The notes beneath the pieces were generated by a model. The model did no database searches. It saw nothing but the letters and a program-made list of their open reading frames with translations, and was not told where the DNA came from. From positions 186,001 through 250,000 of the forward strand of contig NZ_BJZP01000003.1 of assembly GCF_007992095.1 (NCBI RefSeq): DNA of 64,000 nt, in the 5' to 3' direction. The first letter of the stretch is position 1. Every line of letters begins with the position of its first letter. The DNA comes from Paenirhizobium naphthalenivorans (GTDB lineage Bacteria > Pseudomonadota > Alphaproteobacteria > Rhizobiales > Rhizobiaceae). Made by a program: the position numbers and the translations under genes. Below, in pieces: positions 38,103 through 47,359 of the stretch.

Positions 38103-38438
38103 TCATTCGTGGATCGTGTAGGAGCCCATTTCGCAGAGGTCCTGGGTATCCGTCGTGGTGTCGAGGTCCGAATCCGGATCAAACTCGAAGCGCATGTCGT
38201 ATTTGCAGACATCACGACCGTCCGCGATGGTGATCCGCATGCTTTCGCCAGGGTTCAGCACCTGACTGCCAAAGACATCATCCTCCCAATCGCCCACACC
38301 AACCGGCGAGGTGTAGAAGTTCGTCAGCACAGCGCTGGTTCCGTTCTTCAGCGTGAACACCAGATCCTCGGCATGGGAGACCGAAACGGACGCGAGAAGC
38401 ATCGTTGCGGACGCAACGGCCAAAGAGAAATTCTTCAT
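38103..38438 (-). CDS. Small exported protein, 111 aa
   Basis: Secreted or periplasmic protein: signal peptide MKNFSLAVASATMLLASVSVSHA with cleavage after SHA, then an 88-residue mature domain rich in Asp, Thr and Gly with two Cys (DVCKYDM, DLCEMG) that could form a disulfide. ATG 38438 is chosen because AGGA lies 8 bases upstream; the ATG at 38447 is too close to it. No family name is recognised. Convergent with the preceding gene. Confidence 0.7.
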   Translation of the reverse strand: MKNFSLAVASATMLLASVSVSHAEDLVFTLKNGTSAVLTNFYTSPVGVGDWEDDVFGSQVLNPGESMRITIADGRDVCKYDMRFEFDPDSDLDTTTDTQDLCEMGSYTIHE

Positions 38439-38620
38439 GTTTTTCATCCTGTTACGTGTGGAGCGCCGGCGACAATTTCTTAGCCGTTTGGCAGGTTCCC
38501 GAAAAGAGGTGTTTTCGACCCATTTCTGGTGAGATCCTTCGGTGCGCCGCGCTCGGGCGGGATTTCACCCGCAAGAAAGTCATGCCACCCCCAAGACGGG
38601 GATCTATTTGCGATGCAAGA

Positions 38621-38644
38621 AAGGCGCGGCCTCGACCGCGCCTT
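38621..38644. terminator. Terminator after the two-domain exported protein (bidirectional)
   Basis: Stem AAGGCGCGG / CCGCGCCTT with a 6-base loop and T-rich flanks on both strands (TTTTCC on plus, TTTCTT on minus). Confidence 0.7.
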
Positions 38645-38686
38645 TTCCATCGGCTCCGGCGAAGAGCCCGCAAGGACTGCCCTTTT

Positions 38687-39829
38687 TCAGTTGTCCGGTG
38701 CCGACAGCCGGAAACTCATCACCGCGTCGTGAACCCGCTTCTGCCCCTTCGCATCGCCGAGGAAGTGATAGCCGACGATGGTGTAGCCGCGCTTCTTGTA
38801 GACCACATAGGCGGCAATGCTCTGCACGGTGGCGCCACTGATCTCACCCTGATACTGGCGCACGACGACCGGCACCTTGGGTAGGCCGACACCCGGATGC
38901 TGCTCCGTCGGCTTCGCAAGCCGCTCGCTCATGAAGAAGATCTTGTCCGCCAGTTTCTCTTCCCAGGCATCGGCGAAATCCTTCGCCTTGGTGTTCTGGC
39001 CGAGATCCAGCGCCCAGACGATCACGCCCTCCACCCGGTCAGGATGGCGCATGTCGAGCGAATAGGGTTCGGAATCGTCAATCTGGCTCGACCAGATACG
39101 CGGCACGGCGATCCAGAAGCCGCGGTCGGAATTGCGCCGCCAGACGATGGTGTCGCCCCCGTCGGCGGGGGCCGGCTTGCCGGCATCCGCACCATCGCTC
39201 TTGGCTGGAGGGCCCGGTGGTGTCGATGGGGGCGGCGTCGCGGGTTGAGCGTGCTCGGGCTCCGGCACAGCGGCCGTCCCCTCGCCAAGCGCCAGGGTCG
39301 CCGAACAGTTCTGGAAGACCTTCATATACTCGTCGAAAATCCCCTCTGGCGCAGAATAGGACATCAGCAGGAAGACGCGCGGCGCCGTTACCACCATCTG
39401 AATATGGTTGAACGGTCGCATCTTTCCCGCACTGTCCGTCGTGCTGTAGCTGGCGATGACGAAGGGCGCCTGCTGTCCGGCGATGGGGGCGGCGCCCTCG
39501 GTGCGGATACGGCCGTCGCGAACGGCGAGCAATTGTGCCTTCAGCCCATCGAGCTGCGCTTGAGCAGTCTTCTCGGCGGTCTGCGCGCGGTCGATCACCT
39601 GAACGATGATCGCCGCTTCGCGCGCACTGCCCGTCTGCCCCGAAAACACCCGGTCACCGTTGGCAGTCTGCTTGAAGTCCCAGTCCGAGGGAAACGAGCA
39701 GGAGAAGCCGGAATTGTCCTTGTAGGTGCGAAAGGTCACCTCCTGCGCGGCAGAAGGAAGCGCTGCCGCGAGGATAAGGCCCACCGCCAGCGCCAGACAG
39801 GCGCAGATTTCCCCGACAACGTTGCGCAT
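38687..39829 (-). CDS. Exported protein with two related domains joined by a Pro-rich linker
   Basis: 380 residues. An N-terminal signal peptide ends at LPSAAQ (after about residue 28). Two domains of similar plan follow: one from about 30 to 190 (NSGFSCSFPSDWDFKQ) and one from about 240 to 380 (SDRGFWIAVPRIWSSQ), each starting with an aromatic-rich strand and ending with a YxIVGYHF- or VFLLMSYSAP-type strand. A linker of about 35 residues rich in Pro and Ala separates them. The repeat suggests PsbP- or DUF1795-like folds. ATG 39829 removes 13 non-signal residues of the longer frame. Confidence 0.65.
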   Translation of the reverse strand: MRNVVGEICACLALAVGLILAAALPSAAQEVTFRTYKDNSGFSCSFPSDWDFKQTANGDRVFSGQTGSAREAAIIVQVIDRAQTAEKTAQAQLDGLKAQLLAVRDGRIRTEGAAPIAGQQAPFVIASYSTTDSAGKMRPFNHIQMVVTAPRVFLLMSYSAPEGIFDEYMKVFQNCSATLALGEGTAAVPEPEHAQPATPPPSTPPGPPAKSDGADAGKPAPADGGDTIVWRRNSDRGFWIAVPRIWSSQIDDSEPYSLDMRHPDRVEGVIVWALDLGQNTKAKDFADAWEEKLADKIFFMSERLAKPTEQHPGVGLPKVPVVVRQYQGEISGATVQSIAAYVVYKKRGYTIVGYHFLGDAKGQKRVHDAVMSFRLSAPDN

Positions 39830-39983
39830 GATTTTCAGACTCCATCCCTCTGCACGGCATATTAGCACGGCCGGCCGTACCAGACGATTGGCGCCGGCTT
39901 AGACGATGGCATTAGTCCCATTGCCGACATCCGGCGCCCCCCTCCCGAGCAGGTCACGCGCCGGCGAGTGGGACGCCCCAACG

Positions 39984-40013
39984 CAAAACCCCGCCGGCTT
40001 TCGCCGACGGGGT
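39984..40013 (-). terminator. Intrinsic terminator of clpP
   Basis: Minus-strand stem CCCCGTCGGC-GAAA-GCCGGCGGGG followed by TTTTGC, about 28 bases after the clpP stop codon. Confidence 0.8.
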
Positions 40014-40041
40014 CATTTCAACTCAGGCTCTGGCCGGGGGC

Positions 40042-40623
40042 TCAGAGTTCCGACTGCTTCTCGACGATCTTGCCGACGAGGCCGTAAGCCTTGGCTTCTT
40101 CGGCCGACAGCCAGTAGTCGCGGTCGATGTCCTTGGCGATCTTCTCTTCCGACTGGCCGGTGGCCGTGGCGAAGATCTTGATCAGGCGCTTGTTCATCTT
40201 GATGATCTCGTTGGCCTGGATCTCGATGTCGGATGCCATGCCGCGGGTGCCGCCCGAGGGTTGATGCAGCAGGAAGCGGGTGTTGGGCAGGCAAAGGCGC
40301 CGTTCCTTCGGCACGGAGGCATAGATCAGCGCGCCGGCAGAAGCGACCCAGCCCGTGCCGATGATGATGACCTTCGGCTTGATGAACTTGATCATGTCGT
40401 GGATCGAATCGCCCGATTCGACGTGACCGCCCGGCGAATTGACATAGACGCGGATGTCGTCGTCAGAGGCGGCGGCCAGCGCCACCAACTGGGTGCAGAC
40501 CTTCTGCGCCAGTTCCTGGGTAATGCCGCCATAGATGAAGATCGAACGCGACTTGAAGAGGTTCGCTTCCGTTTCCTTGCCGAGCGGCAGTTCCTTGCTC
40601 TTGTCGTCGTCTTCTTCGTTCAT
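40042..40623 (-). CDS. clpP: Divergent ClpP-like serine protease subunit
   Basis: 193-residue ClpP paralogue. The catalytic triad can be placed: Ser in [17 protein letters not shown] (canonical ClpPs have GxAASMGAxLL here), His in [12 protein letters not shown], Asp in [19 protein letters not shown]. The N-terminus is acidic ([13 protein letters not shown]) rather than the usual propeptide. No clpX lies nearby, so this is an extra copy beyond the housekeeping clpP-clpX operon. Such short ClpP variants occur in rhizobia and may form mixed barrels. Confidence 0.86.
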   Translation of the reverse strand: MNEEDDDKSKELPLGKETEANLFKSRSIFIYGGITQELAQKVCTQLVALAAASDDDIRVYVNSPGGHVESGDSIHDMIKFIKPKVIIIGTGWVASAGALIYASVPKERRLCLPNTRFLLHQPSGGTRGMASDIEIQANEIIKMNKRLIKIFATATGQSEEKIAKDIDRDYWLSAEEAKAYGLVGKIVEKQSEL

Positions 40624-40946
40624 TCGGCAATTCCTTAAGCTCTCGCGTTTCTCTCACCCGCACATAGTGCGACTCATGTCGTAAAACAATGTGGGAAAAA
40701 GGGGAAGCACGGAACCGGTGAACAGGGGGTTAGCGCGTCCTCCGCCCCCAATATATGAGAGCATCGAAATACGCGACACGAACCCGAGGCTCCGACGGAG
40801 AGCGCCACATCGAAACGGCCATGGCACGCGGCCACGACGAGATGGATCGGACTTGCGCAAATCCTCGATTTGCCGAGCCTGCACCCGCCAAGACGCAACG
40901 CGCCGTGCCACGCAAATTCCCCTATCATCCCCGCCGGGACGCCGCC
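40624..40946. other. Intergenic region upstream of clpP
   Basis: About 320 bases between the clpP start and the end of the Lrp gene, both on minus. It contains a small palindrome GCACATAGTGC near its start and no ORF with a ribosome site. I see no convincing feature beyond the expected clpP promoter. Confidence 0.45.
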
Positions 40947-41378
40947 CTACCTTGAAATCCGCGTCGACAGGATGATCGACGACAGCGTCCGCTCCACGCC
41001 GGCGATCGCGCCGATCCTGTCGATCAGCCCGTCGAGTTCGGCGATCGAACTCGAGGCCAGGATGGCGATCAGGTCGAACGAGCCGTTGACCGAATGCAGC
41101 ATTGTCACCTGGCGGATGGCGTCGAGTTCGGCGCTCACCTTCGGCAGAGATTTCGGCGCGATGGTGATCAGTACATGGGCGCGGATCAACCCGCTCTGAT
41201 AGGCCTCCGACAGCCGCACCCCATAGCCGGCGATCACCCCTTCCCGCTCCAACCGCTCCAGCCGCGCCTGCACGGTGGTGCGCGACAGCCCGAGCCGCCG
41301 CGCCAGAGTCGCCACCGGCATGCGGGCGTTCTCTCCGAGCAGTGCCAGCAGTTCGCGGTCCTTGTCGCTGATTTGCAT
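40947..41378 (-). CDS. Lrp/AsnC-family transcriptional regulator
   Basis: 143-residue regulator. N-terminal helix-turn-helix ISDKDRELLALLGENARMPVATLARRLGLSRTTVQARLERLEREG and C-terminal RAM effector domain (TIAPKSLPKVSAELDAIRQV and SGSFDLIAILASS-like segment). ATG 41378 gives the usual length; upstream residues of the longer frame are shadow. It is divergent from a saccharopine dehydrogenase, its likely target, with a symmetrical element in the 124-base gap. Confidence 0.9.
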   Translation of the reverse strand: MQISDKDRELLALLGENARMPVATLARRLGLSRTTVQARLERLEREGVIAGYGVRLSEAYQSGLIRAHVLITIAPKSLPKVSAELDAIRQVTMLHSVNGSFDLIAILASSSIAELDGLIDRIGAIAGVERTLSSIILSTRISR

Positions 41379-41398
41379 TTCGCCCAATCCGATCGTCA

Positions 41399-41432
41399 AT
41401 TTGCCGATAGTGATACCACGTATCGCACAAAT
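41399..41432. promoter_or_regulatory. Candidate Lrp operator
   Basis: Imperfect inverted repeat ATTTGCCGATA (41399-41409) and TATCGCACAAAT (41421-41432) centred between the divergent lrp and saccharopine dehydrogenase genes. Confidence 0.4.
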
Positions 41433-41502
41433 CGTCGCTATGAATCGACAAGTCCGGTCGGCATCCTGTTCACATCTGACAAAACTCAAGAGGGATAATG
41501 CA

Positions 41503-42606
41503 ATGAAGGACGTAGTGATCATCGGCGGCGGCAAGATCGGCAGCGCGATCGCACTCATGCTGGCCGACAGCGGCGCCTACAAGATCACGGTCGCCGACCG
41601 CAGCGAGGCGCAGCTGGCCGCCATCGAGCGCCATCCGGCGATCGCGACCGCCGCCGTCGACATCACCGATGCGACAGCACTCGACGTCGTGCTCGCCGGC
41701 AAGTTCGCCGTGCTCTCGGCCGCGCCCTTCCACCTGACCGGCGCCATTGCCGAATCGGCCGCGCGCACCGGCACCCATTATCTCGATCTGACCGAGGACG
41801 TCGCCACGACCCGCAAGGTCGAGCAACTGGCGAAGAACGCCGGCACCGCCTTCATTCCCCAGTGCGGTCTCGCCCCCGGCTTCATCTCGATCGTCGCCAA
41901 CGAGCTTGCCACCCGCTTCGACACGCTCGACAGCGTGCGCATGCGCGTCGGCGCCCTGCCGCAATATCCGTCCAACGCGCTCAACTACAATCTGACCTGG
42001 AGCACCGACGGCCTGATCAATGAATATATCGAGCCCTGCGAGGCGATCGTCGAGGGAAAGCTGATCAACGTGCCTGCCATGGAAGAACGCGAGGAATTCT
42101 CGCTCGACGGCGTCACCTACGAGGCCTTCAACACGTCCGGCGGCCTTGGCACGCTGGCCAAGACGCTGGAGGGCAAGGTGCGCACGATGAACTACCGCAC
42201 CATCCGCTATCCGGGCCATCAGGCGATCGTCAAGGCGCTGCTCAACGACCTCAACCTGAAGAACCGCCGCGATGTGCTGAAGGATCTGTTCGAGAACGCC
42301 CTGCCCGCCACCATGCAGGACGTCGTCGTCATCTTCGTCACCGTCTGCGGAACGAAGAACGGCCGTTTCATGCAGGAAACCTATGCCAACAAGGTCTACG
42401 CCGGCGTCGTCGGCGGCCGCCTGATGAGCGCCATTCAGATCACCACCGCCGCCGGCATCTGCACGGTGCTTGACCTCTTGGCCGACGGCAAACTGCCGCA
42501 AAAGGGCTTTGTCACACAGGAGGAGATCAAGCTCACCGACTTCCTGGCCAACCGCTTTGGCCGGGTCTACGACCCGGAAGTCGCGGCGATGAAGAAGGCC
42601 GGCTAA
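41503..42606 (+). CDS. Saccharopine dehydrogenase-family enzyme (lysine catabolism)
   Basis: 367-residue NAD(P)-dependent oxidoreductase. The Rossmann start is VVIIGGGKIGSAIALMLADSG, with CGLAPGFISIVANELATRF and a C-terminal SAIQITTAAGICTVLDLLADG. It is distantly related to the carboxynorspermidine synthase at 35574. Divergence from an Lrp/AsnC regulator suggests amino-acid control and a role in lysine breakdown (saccharopine or aminoadipate route). ATG 41503 has GAGGGA upstream. Confidence 0.85.
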   Translation: MKDVVIIGGGKIGSAIALMLADSGAYKITVADRSEAQLAAIERHPAIATAAVDITDATALDVVLAGKFAVLSAAPFHLTGAIAESAARTGTHYLDLTEDVATTRKVEQLAKNAGTAFIPQCGLAPGFISIVANELATRFDTLDSVRMRVGALPQYPSNALNYNLTWSTDGLINEYIEPCEAIVEGKLINVPAMEEREEFSLDGVTYEAFNTSGGLGTLAKTLEGKVRTMNYRTIRYPGHQAIVKALLNDLNLKNRRDVLKDLFENALPATMQDVVVIFVTVCGTKNGRFMQETYANKVYAGVVGGRLMSAIQITTAAGICTVLDLLADGKLPQKGFVTQEEIKLTDFLANRFGRVYDPEVAAMKKAG

Positions 42607-42633
42607 GCCGCCGCCGGCGATCCCTCCCCATCC

Positions 42634-42660
42634 CGAGGCCCCGCGCAAGCGGGGGCCTCG
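42634..42660 (+). terminator. GC-rich hairpin after saccharopine dehydrogenase
   Basis: Perfect 9-bp stem CGAGGCCCC / GGGGCCTCG, 28 bases after the stop codon but without a T-run. Probable weak or processing-type terminator. Confidence 0.45.
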
Positions 42661-42803
42661 AAGGATTGATGCGACACGATCTCGTCCTCACCTGGCACTT
42701 CAGGGTGCGAAACGACACCGCGGCGCCGCCGCCATATATTCTGCCTGCACCCTCCGGGTGTTTTAGGTAGTCGGCCGCATCGAAGCGCGGCAAGCGCTTA
42801 ATC

Positions 42804-42836
42804 AAAAAAGCCCGCCGGCCTCTCGGCCGACGGGTT
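42804..42836 (-). terminator. Intrinsic terminator of the FAD-GcvT dehydrogenase gene
   Basis: Minus-strand stem CCCGTCGGCC-GAGA-GGCCGGCGGG followed by six T, about 30 bases after the stop codon. Confidence 0.85.
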
Positions 42837-42866
42837 CCAATTCCCTCAGTAATCTAACTGCTCGCC

Positions 42867-45434
42867 TCAGCTCCGCGGCTTCAAATTCTCCGGATCGTAC
42901 AGCGGCTTGTAGCCCACCGCGACGACCTCGACCGGATAGGTCTCGGCAAAATACTCGACGTTGAGCGTACGGCCCACCTGGCAATAGTCCCAAGGCAGAT
43001 AGGCGAGCGCGATGTTCTTGCCGATCGTCGGGCCGTAGGCCACTGAGGTCGTGTAGGACATGCGGCCCAGCTCGTCGACCAGCGTCTTGCCGGTTTCCGG
43101 GTCCATGACCGGCATGGCGCCGACCGGATAGCGTTTTACGCCCTTGGAATCGGTGTTCTCGGTCATTACCAGCGTGCACAGCATGGCCGGCTGGTGGTCC
43201 CGCGCCTTGTATTCCAGATGCTTGGCCTTGCCGCGGAAGTCGGCTTCCTTGACCTTCGGACGGGCGAGGTCGGCTTCCAGCAGGTTGTACTGGGTCAGCA
43301 GGTCGCCGTTCTGCAGGCGCAGGCTCTTTTCCATGCGGCGCGAGTTGGCATAGGTCTCGACGCCAAAGGCCATGACACCGGTTTCGCGCAGCGCGTCCCA
43401 GACGGCAAGGCCGTCCTCGTATTTCATGTGCAGTTCCCAGCCCTGCTCGCCGACATAAGAGATGCGGAAGGCGGAGACGGTCTTGCCCGCGATCTCGATC
43501 GGCTTGATGGCGGCGAATGCGAAGTTTTCCACATCGAGCCCGGCCGGATCGGCGACCACCTTCTTCAGCGTGTCGCGGGCGTTCGGGCCCCAGATGCCGA
43601 TGGTGATGTACGTCTCCGAAACGTCGGTGATGGTGACGTCGAGCCCACGATCCTCGGCCACGCGCTTCATGTAGTGGAAGTCGCGCGGACCGGCATCGGC
43701 ACCGTTCACGAGACGGCAGCGGTCGGCCATGCGGAAGACGGTGAAGTCGGCCCGCACCATGCCCTCGTCGTCGAGGAAGTGAGTGTAGATGCCCTTGCCG
43801 ATATTGCCGTCGCCACCGATCTTGGCGGCGCACAGCCATTCGAGAAGCGCGACATGGTCCGGCCCCTCGATGTCGACCATATGGAAGTGGGACAGGTTGA
43901 CGATGCCGCAATCCTCGCTCATCGCCAGATGCTCGGCGTTGGAGACGCGCCAGAAGTGGCGGTTGTCCCATTCGGCCGCGCGGACCGGAACGCGGTCGCC
44001 GTATTTCTCCAGCAGGTGCTCGTTGGCCTTGTAGCCGTGGGCGCGCTCCCAGCCGCCCAACTCCATGAAATAGCCGCCAAGCGCGACTTCGCGCTCGTAG
44101 AAGGGAGAACGCTTGACGTTACGGCCCGTCGCATAGGGCTCGCGCGGATGCACGGCCGGGAAATAGATCTTGCAGGCGGCTTCGGTGCAGCGGCCGAGGA
44201 TGAAGTCCTCCTTGAGCTGATGCGGATAGAAGCGCGCATAGTCGATGCTGTTGTGGTCAATCGCGGTGCGCCCGTCGGTCATCCAGTCGGCGAGCAGCTT
44301 GCCGTAACCCGGCGCATCCTTGACCCAGATGCCGACGCAATACCACAGGCCGCGCACCTTCTGGCTCTCGCCGCACGACGCGCCGCCGGCGGCGGAAACC
44401 TGAAGCAGGCCGTTGAAGGAATGGCCTTCATTATAGCCAAGCTCGCCCAGGATCGGGGTCAGCTCGATCGCCCGCTCCAGCCCCTCCATCAGACCGTCCG
44501 CCTCAAGGTCGAGGTCACGCTGCGAAGGCGAAAGCCGCGCCTGCTCCTTTTCCAGAAGCTCGCGCGGATGACACATGCGCGGATTTTCGGTGTTGTAATA
44601 GCCCCACTCGATCTGGCCGCCCTCGGTGGTCTTCGGGTCGCCGGTATCGCGCATATAGGCCGAATTTCCCTGGTCCCGCAGCAGCGGATAGCCGATTTCC
44701 TTGCCCGTGCCTTCAAACTCGTTGAAGGGCCCGAAGAAGGTCAGCGGATGGTCGACCGGCATGATCGGAAGGTCCTCGCCGACCATTTCGGCAATCAGCC
44801 GGCCCCACAGACCGGCGCAGACGATGACATGATCGGCCATGATCGTGCCGCGATGGGTGACGACGCCCTTGATCCGGCCGCCCTCGACGATCAGCGACTG
44901 CGCCGGCGTATTGCCGAACATCTGAAGCTTGCCGGATTTCTCCGCCGCATCGACCAGCTTGCCGGCGACCGTCTGCGAACGCGGAATGACAAGACCCGCG
45001 TCCGGGTCCCAAAGGGCGCCGTCGACCATCTCCTCCTCGACCAGCGGGAACCTCTCCTTGACCTCCTTGGCGCTGATCATGCTCGCGCGCGTGCCGAACG
45101 CCTTGCCGGAGGTGACCTTGCGCTTGAGCTCCTCCATCCAGGCGTCGTCGCCCGTGCGCGCCACCTCGATGCCACCGACGCGGGCGTAATGGCCCATCTT
45201 GTCATAGAACTCGAGCGAATAGAGCGATGTCCAGACCGACAGGAAGTCGTGGCTGGTCATGAAGCAGAAGTCCGAGGCATGGGCCGTCGAGCCGATGTCG
45301 GTCGGAATGCCCGACTTGTCGATACCGACGATGTCGTCCCAGCCACGTTCGATGAGATGATGCGCGATCGAGGCACCAACGATGCCGCCCAGCCCGATGA
45401 TGACGACCTTTGCCTTAGACGGAAACTCTGCCAT
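42867..45434 (-). CDS. FAD-dependent dehydrogenase fused to a GcvT-type domain (dimethylglycine/sarcosine dehydrogenase family)
   Basis: 855 residues. N-terminal DAO-type FAD domain with dinucleotide motif VVIIGLGGIVGASIAHHLIERG, then a linker with GLLQVSAAGGASCGESQKVRGLW, and a C-terminal aminomethyltransferase (GcvT) tetrahydrofolate domain (AEHLAMSEDCGIVNLSHF, YVGEQGWELHMKYED, Glu/Tyr motifs). The family oxidises N-methyl amines such as dimethylglycine or sarcosine, passing the methylene group to tetrahydrofolate. The segment IGSTAHASDF places a His where related enzymes attach FAD covalently. Substrate not decided by sequence. Confidence 0.88.
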   Translation of the reverse strand: MAEFPSKAKVVIIGLGGIVGASIAHHLIERGWDDIVGIDKSGIPTDIGSTAHASDFCFMTSHDFLSVWTSLYSLEFYDKMGHYARVGGIEVARTGDDAWMEELKRKVTSGKAFGTRASMISAKEVKERFPLVEEEMVDGALWDPDAGLVIPRSQTVAGKLVDAAEKSGKLQMFGNTPAQSLIVEGGRIKGVVTHRGTIMADHVIVCAGLWGRLIAEMVGEDLPIMPVDHPLTFFGPFNEFEGTGKEIGYPLLRDQGNSAYMRDTGDPKTTEGGQIEWGYYNTENPRMCHPRELLEKEQARLSPSQRDLDLEADGLMEGLERAIELTPILGELGYNEGHSFNGLLQVSAAGGASCGESQKVRGLWYCVGIWVKDAPGYGKLLADWMTDGRTAIDHNSIDYARFYPHQLKEDFILGRCTEAACKIYFPAVHPREPYATGRNVKRSPFYEREVALGGYFMELGGWERAHGYKANEHLLEKYGDRVPVRAAEWDNRHFWRVSNAEHLAMSEDCGIVNLSHFHMVDIEGPDHVALLEWLCAAKIGGDGNIGKGIYTHFLDDEGMVRADFTVFRMADRCRLVNGADAGPRDFHYMKRVAEDRGLDVTITDVSETYITIGIWGPNARDTLKKVVADPAGLDVENFAFAAIKPIEIAGKTVSAFRISYVGEQGWELHMKYEDGLAVWDALRETGVMAFGVETYANSRRMEKSLRLQNGDLLTQYNLLEADLARPKVKEADFRGKAKHLEYKARDHQPAMLCTLVMTENTDSKGVKRYPVGAMPVMDPETGKTLVDELGRMSYTTSVAYGPTIGKNIALAYLPWDYCQVGRTLNVEYFAETYPVEVVAVGYKPLYDPENLKPRS

Positions 45435-45586
45435 TGCCTGAAATCCCGATTGATGTTGTGCCCGGATTTTAGGGCGACACGACGCGTCACCACATTCTCA
45501 ATGCGACATTCGACAGATACCGGACGACCCATGTTCGGTGGGCTTTTGGCGCGGCGCGGATCAGGTTTGCGACATGGCAGACACGA

Positions 45587-47065
45587 CTAGGTTCCGCAGA
45601 ACGTGCGTTCCACCCGCTCTGCGGTCTCCGGCTTCCGCTGATAGGCGACAAACTCCGGATCTTCGACATAGGGGGTCTGCAAGGCCGCGTGCAGTCGCTC
45701 GAAAACGGAGAAATCACCGGCGAGCCCGGCCTGGATCGCCGCCTCGATGCGATGATTGCGCGGAATGATCGCCGGATTGACCGCTTCCATCTCCACCTGC
45801 CGCGCCTCGGCCGTGCGCCCATCGCTCTCGCCGCGCTGCTGCCAACGGGCAAGCCAGTCGTCAAGACCGGTCGGATCGGTGAATTCGGTGGCCAAAAGCC
45901 CGATGTCCGCACCACCGGCGACCTTACCAAGTGCCCGGAAAGTCCGGGTGAAATCCGCCTCGCCTGCCTCCATCAACTTGAGCAGTGAATTGACGAGGTC
46001 GAGGTCACCTGCCGCCTCGCCGGCGATGCCCAGCTTGGCGCGGAAGCGATCGAGCCAGAAGGTCTGGAAGACGGGACCGAACGCCGCAAGCGCGCCATTG
46101 GCCGCCTCGACATTTTCCTCCTCGCTTCCGCCGAACAGCGGCAACAGGGTCTCGGCGAAACGCGCGAGATTCCATTGCGCGATACCGGGCTGATTGGCAA
46201 AAGCATAGCGGCCGCGCTGATCAATCGAGGAAAACACCTTGCGCGGGTCGTATTCATCGAGAAAGGCGCAAGGGCCGAAATCGATCGTCTCGCCCGAGAC
46301 AGCCATATTGTCGGTGTTCATCACCCCATGGATGAAGCCGACGGAGAGCCAGCGGGCGACGAGATCGGCTTGGCGCGTCGCCACCGCGCTGAACAGGGCG
46401 AGATAGGGTTGCTCGACCCCCGCGAGCGCCGGATAGTGACGGGCGATCACGTGGTCGGCGAGCGTCCTGATCGCCTCCACATCACCCCGCGCGGCAAAAT
46501 ACTGGAAGGTGCCGATGCGAATATGGCTTGCCGCCACACGGGTCAGCACGGCGCCCGGCAATTTCGTCTCGCGATGGACCGCCTCTCCGGTCATCACCGC
46601 CGCAAGCGCCCTCGTCGTCGGGATCTTCAGCGCGTGCATGGCTTCCGAGACGAGATATTCGCGCAAGACCGGCCCGAGCGCCGCGCGGCCATCGCCATTG
46701 CGGGAAAAAGGCGTGGCGCCGGCACCCTTCAGCTGGATGTCGCGCCGTTGCCCGTCGCGGTCCATCACCTCGCCGATCAGGATCGCCCGCCCATCGCCAA
46801 GCTGCGGCACGAAATTGCCGAACTGATGCCCCGCATAGGCCATGGCGATCACGGCCGCTCCCTCGGGCAGGCTGTTGCCGGAGAAGATCGCCGCCAGCGT
46901 CTCGTCGCTTGCGGCCGCGGGATCAAGATTGAGCGTCTCGGCCAGCCCCGTGTTGAAGCGGATCAGCCGCGGCGCCCTGGCGCCGGCCGGTTCGGCTGGA
47001 CGAAAAAAACGCTCCGGCAGCCGCCGATAGCTGTTGTCGAATGCAAACACGGCTTGTCGCTCCAT
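45587..47065 (-). CDS. selO: SelO/YdiU-family protein adenylyltransferase (pseudokinase)
   Basis: 492-residue SelO protein, which transfers AMP from ATP to Ser, Thr or Tyr of target proteins and is linked to redox stress. Signatures: MAYAGHQFGNFVPQLGDGRAILIGEV, DIQLKGAGATPFSRNGDGRAALGPVLREYLVSEAMHAL, GFIHGVMNTDNMAVSGETIDFGPCAFLD. ATG 47065 follows GGGAG. The C-terminus ends ...VERTFCGT, a Cys-X-X-terminal form where eukaryotic members have selenocysteine. Single-gene unit. Confidence 0.95.
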   Translation of the reverse strand: MERQAVFAFDNSYRRLPERFFRPAEPAGARAPRLIRFNTGLAETLNLDPAAASDETLAAIFSGNSLPEGAAVIAMAYAGHQFGNFVPQLGDGRAILIGEVMDRDGQRRDIQLKGAGATPFSRNGDGRAALGPVLREYLVSEAMHALKIPTTRALAAVMTGEAVHRETKLPGAVLTRVAASHIRIGTFQYFAARGDVEAIRTLADHVIARHYPALAGVEQPYLALFSAVATRQADLVARWLSVGFIHGVMNTDNMAVSGETIDFGPCAFLDEYDPRKVFSSIDQRGRYAFANQPGIAQWNLARFAETLLPLFGGSEEENVEAANGALAAFGPVFQTFWLDRFRAKLGIAGEAAGDLDLVNSLLKLMEAGEADFTRTFRALGKVAGGADIGLLATEFTDPTGLDDWLARWQQRGESDGRTAEARQVEMEAVNPAIIPRNHRIEAAIQAGLAGDFSVFERLHAALQTPYVEDPEFVAYQRKPETAERVERTFCGT

Positions 47066-47359
47066 TGTCTCCCGCTCGGCCAGTGGCGGGGCTTCACTGT
47101 TCAATATGGGGCACCGCCGCATCGGAGCAAGCTGAATTGCACCATCGCGCTGCGGCGTCGATGGTGACGGGCGCCGCGACCAAATTTGGGTGCAAGGTCG
47201 TCGGGCCATTGTCCCGAGGGGGGCCGGCCCTCTAACCTTCGCGACAACTGCGTTCAGCGTTCCGAGTTCAGCGGAGCCAGAGATTTTCTCAGCGCCGGCC
47301 GAACGGCCCGAACCACGGGCAATCAAGCCGGCCGCCGATTGCCGAGGGGAAGACCAGAT

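Noticed and set aside
43194..45590. 798-residue open frame on the plus strand opposite the FAD-GcvT gene
   Set aside because: High-GC codon use leaves long open frames antisense to real genes. Its translation is rich in Arg, His, Val and Asp with no family look, while the minus-strand protein is a clear enzyme.
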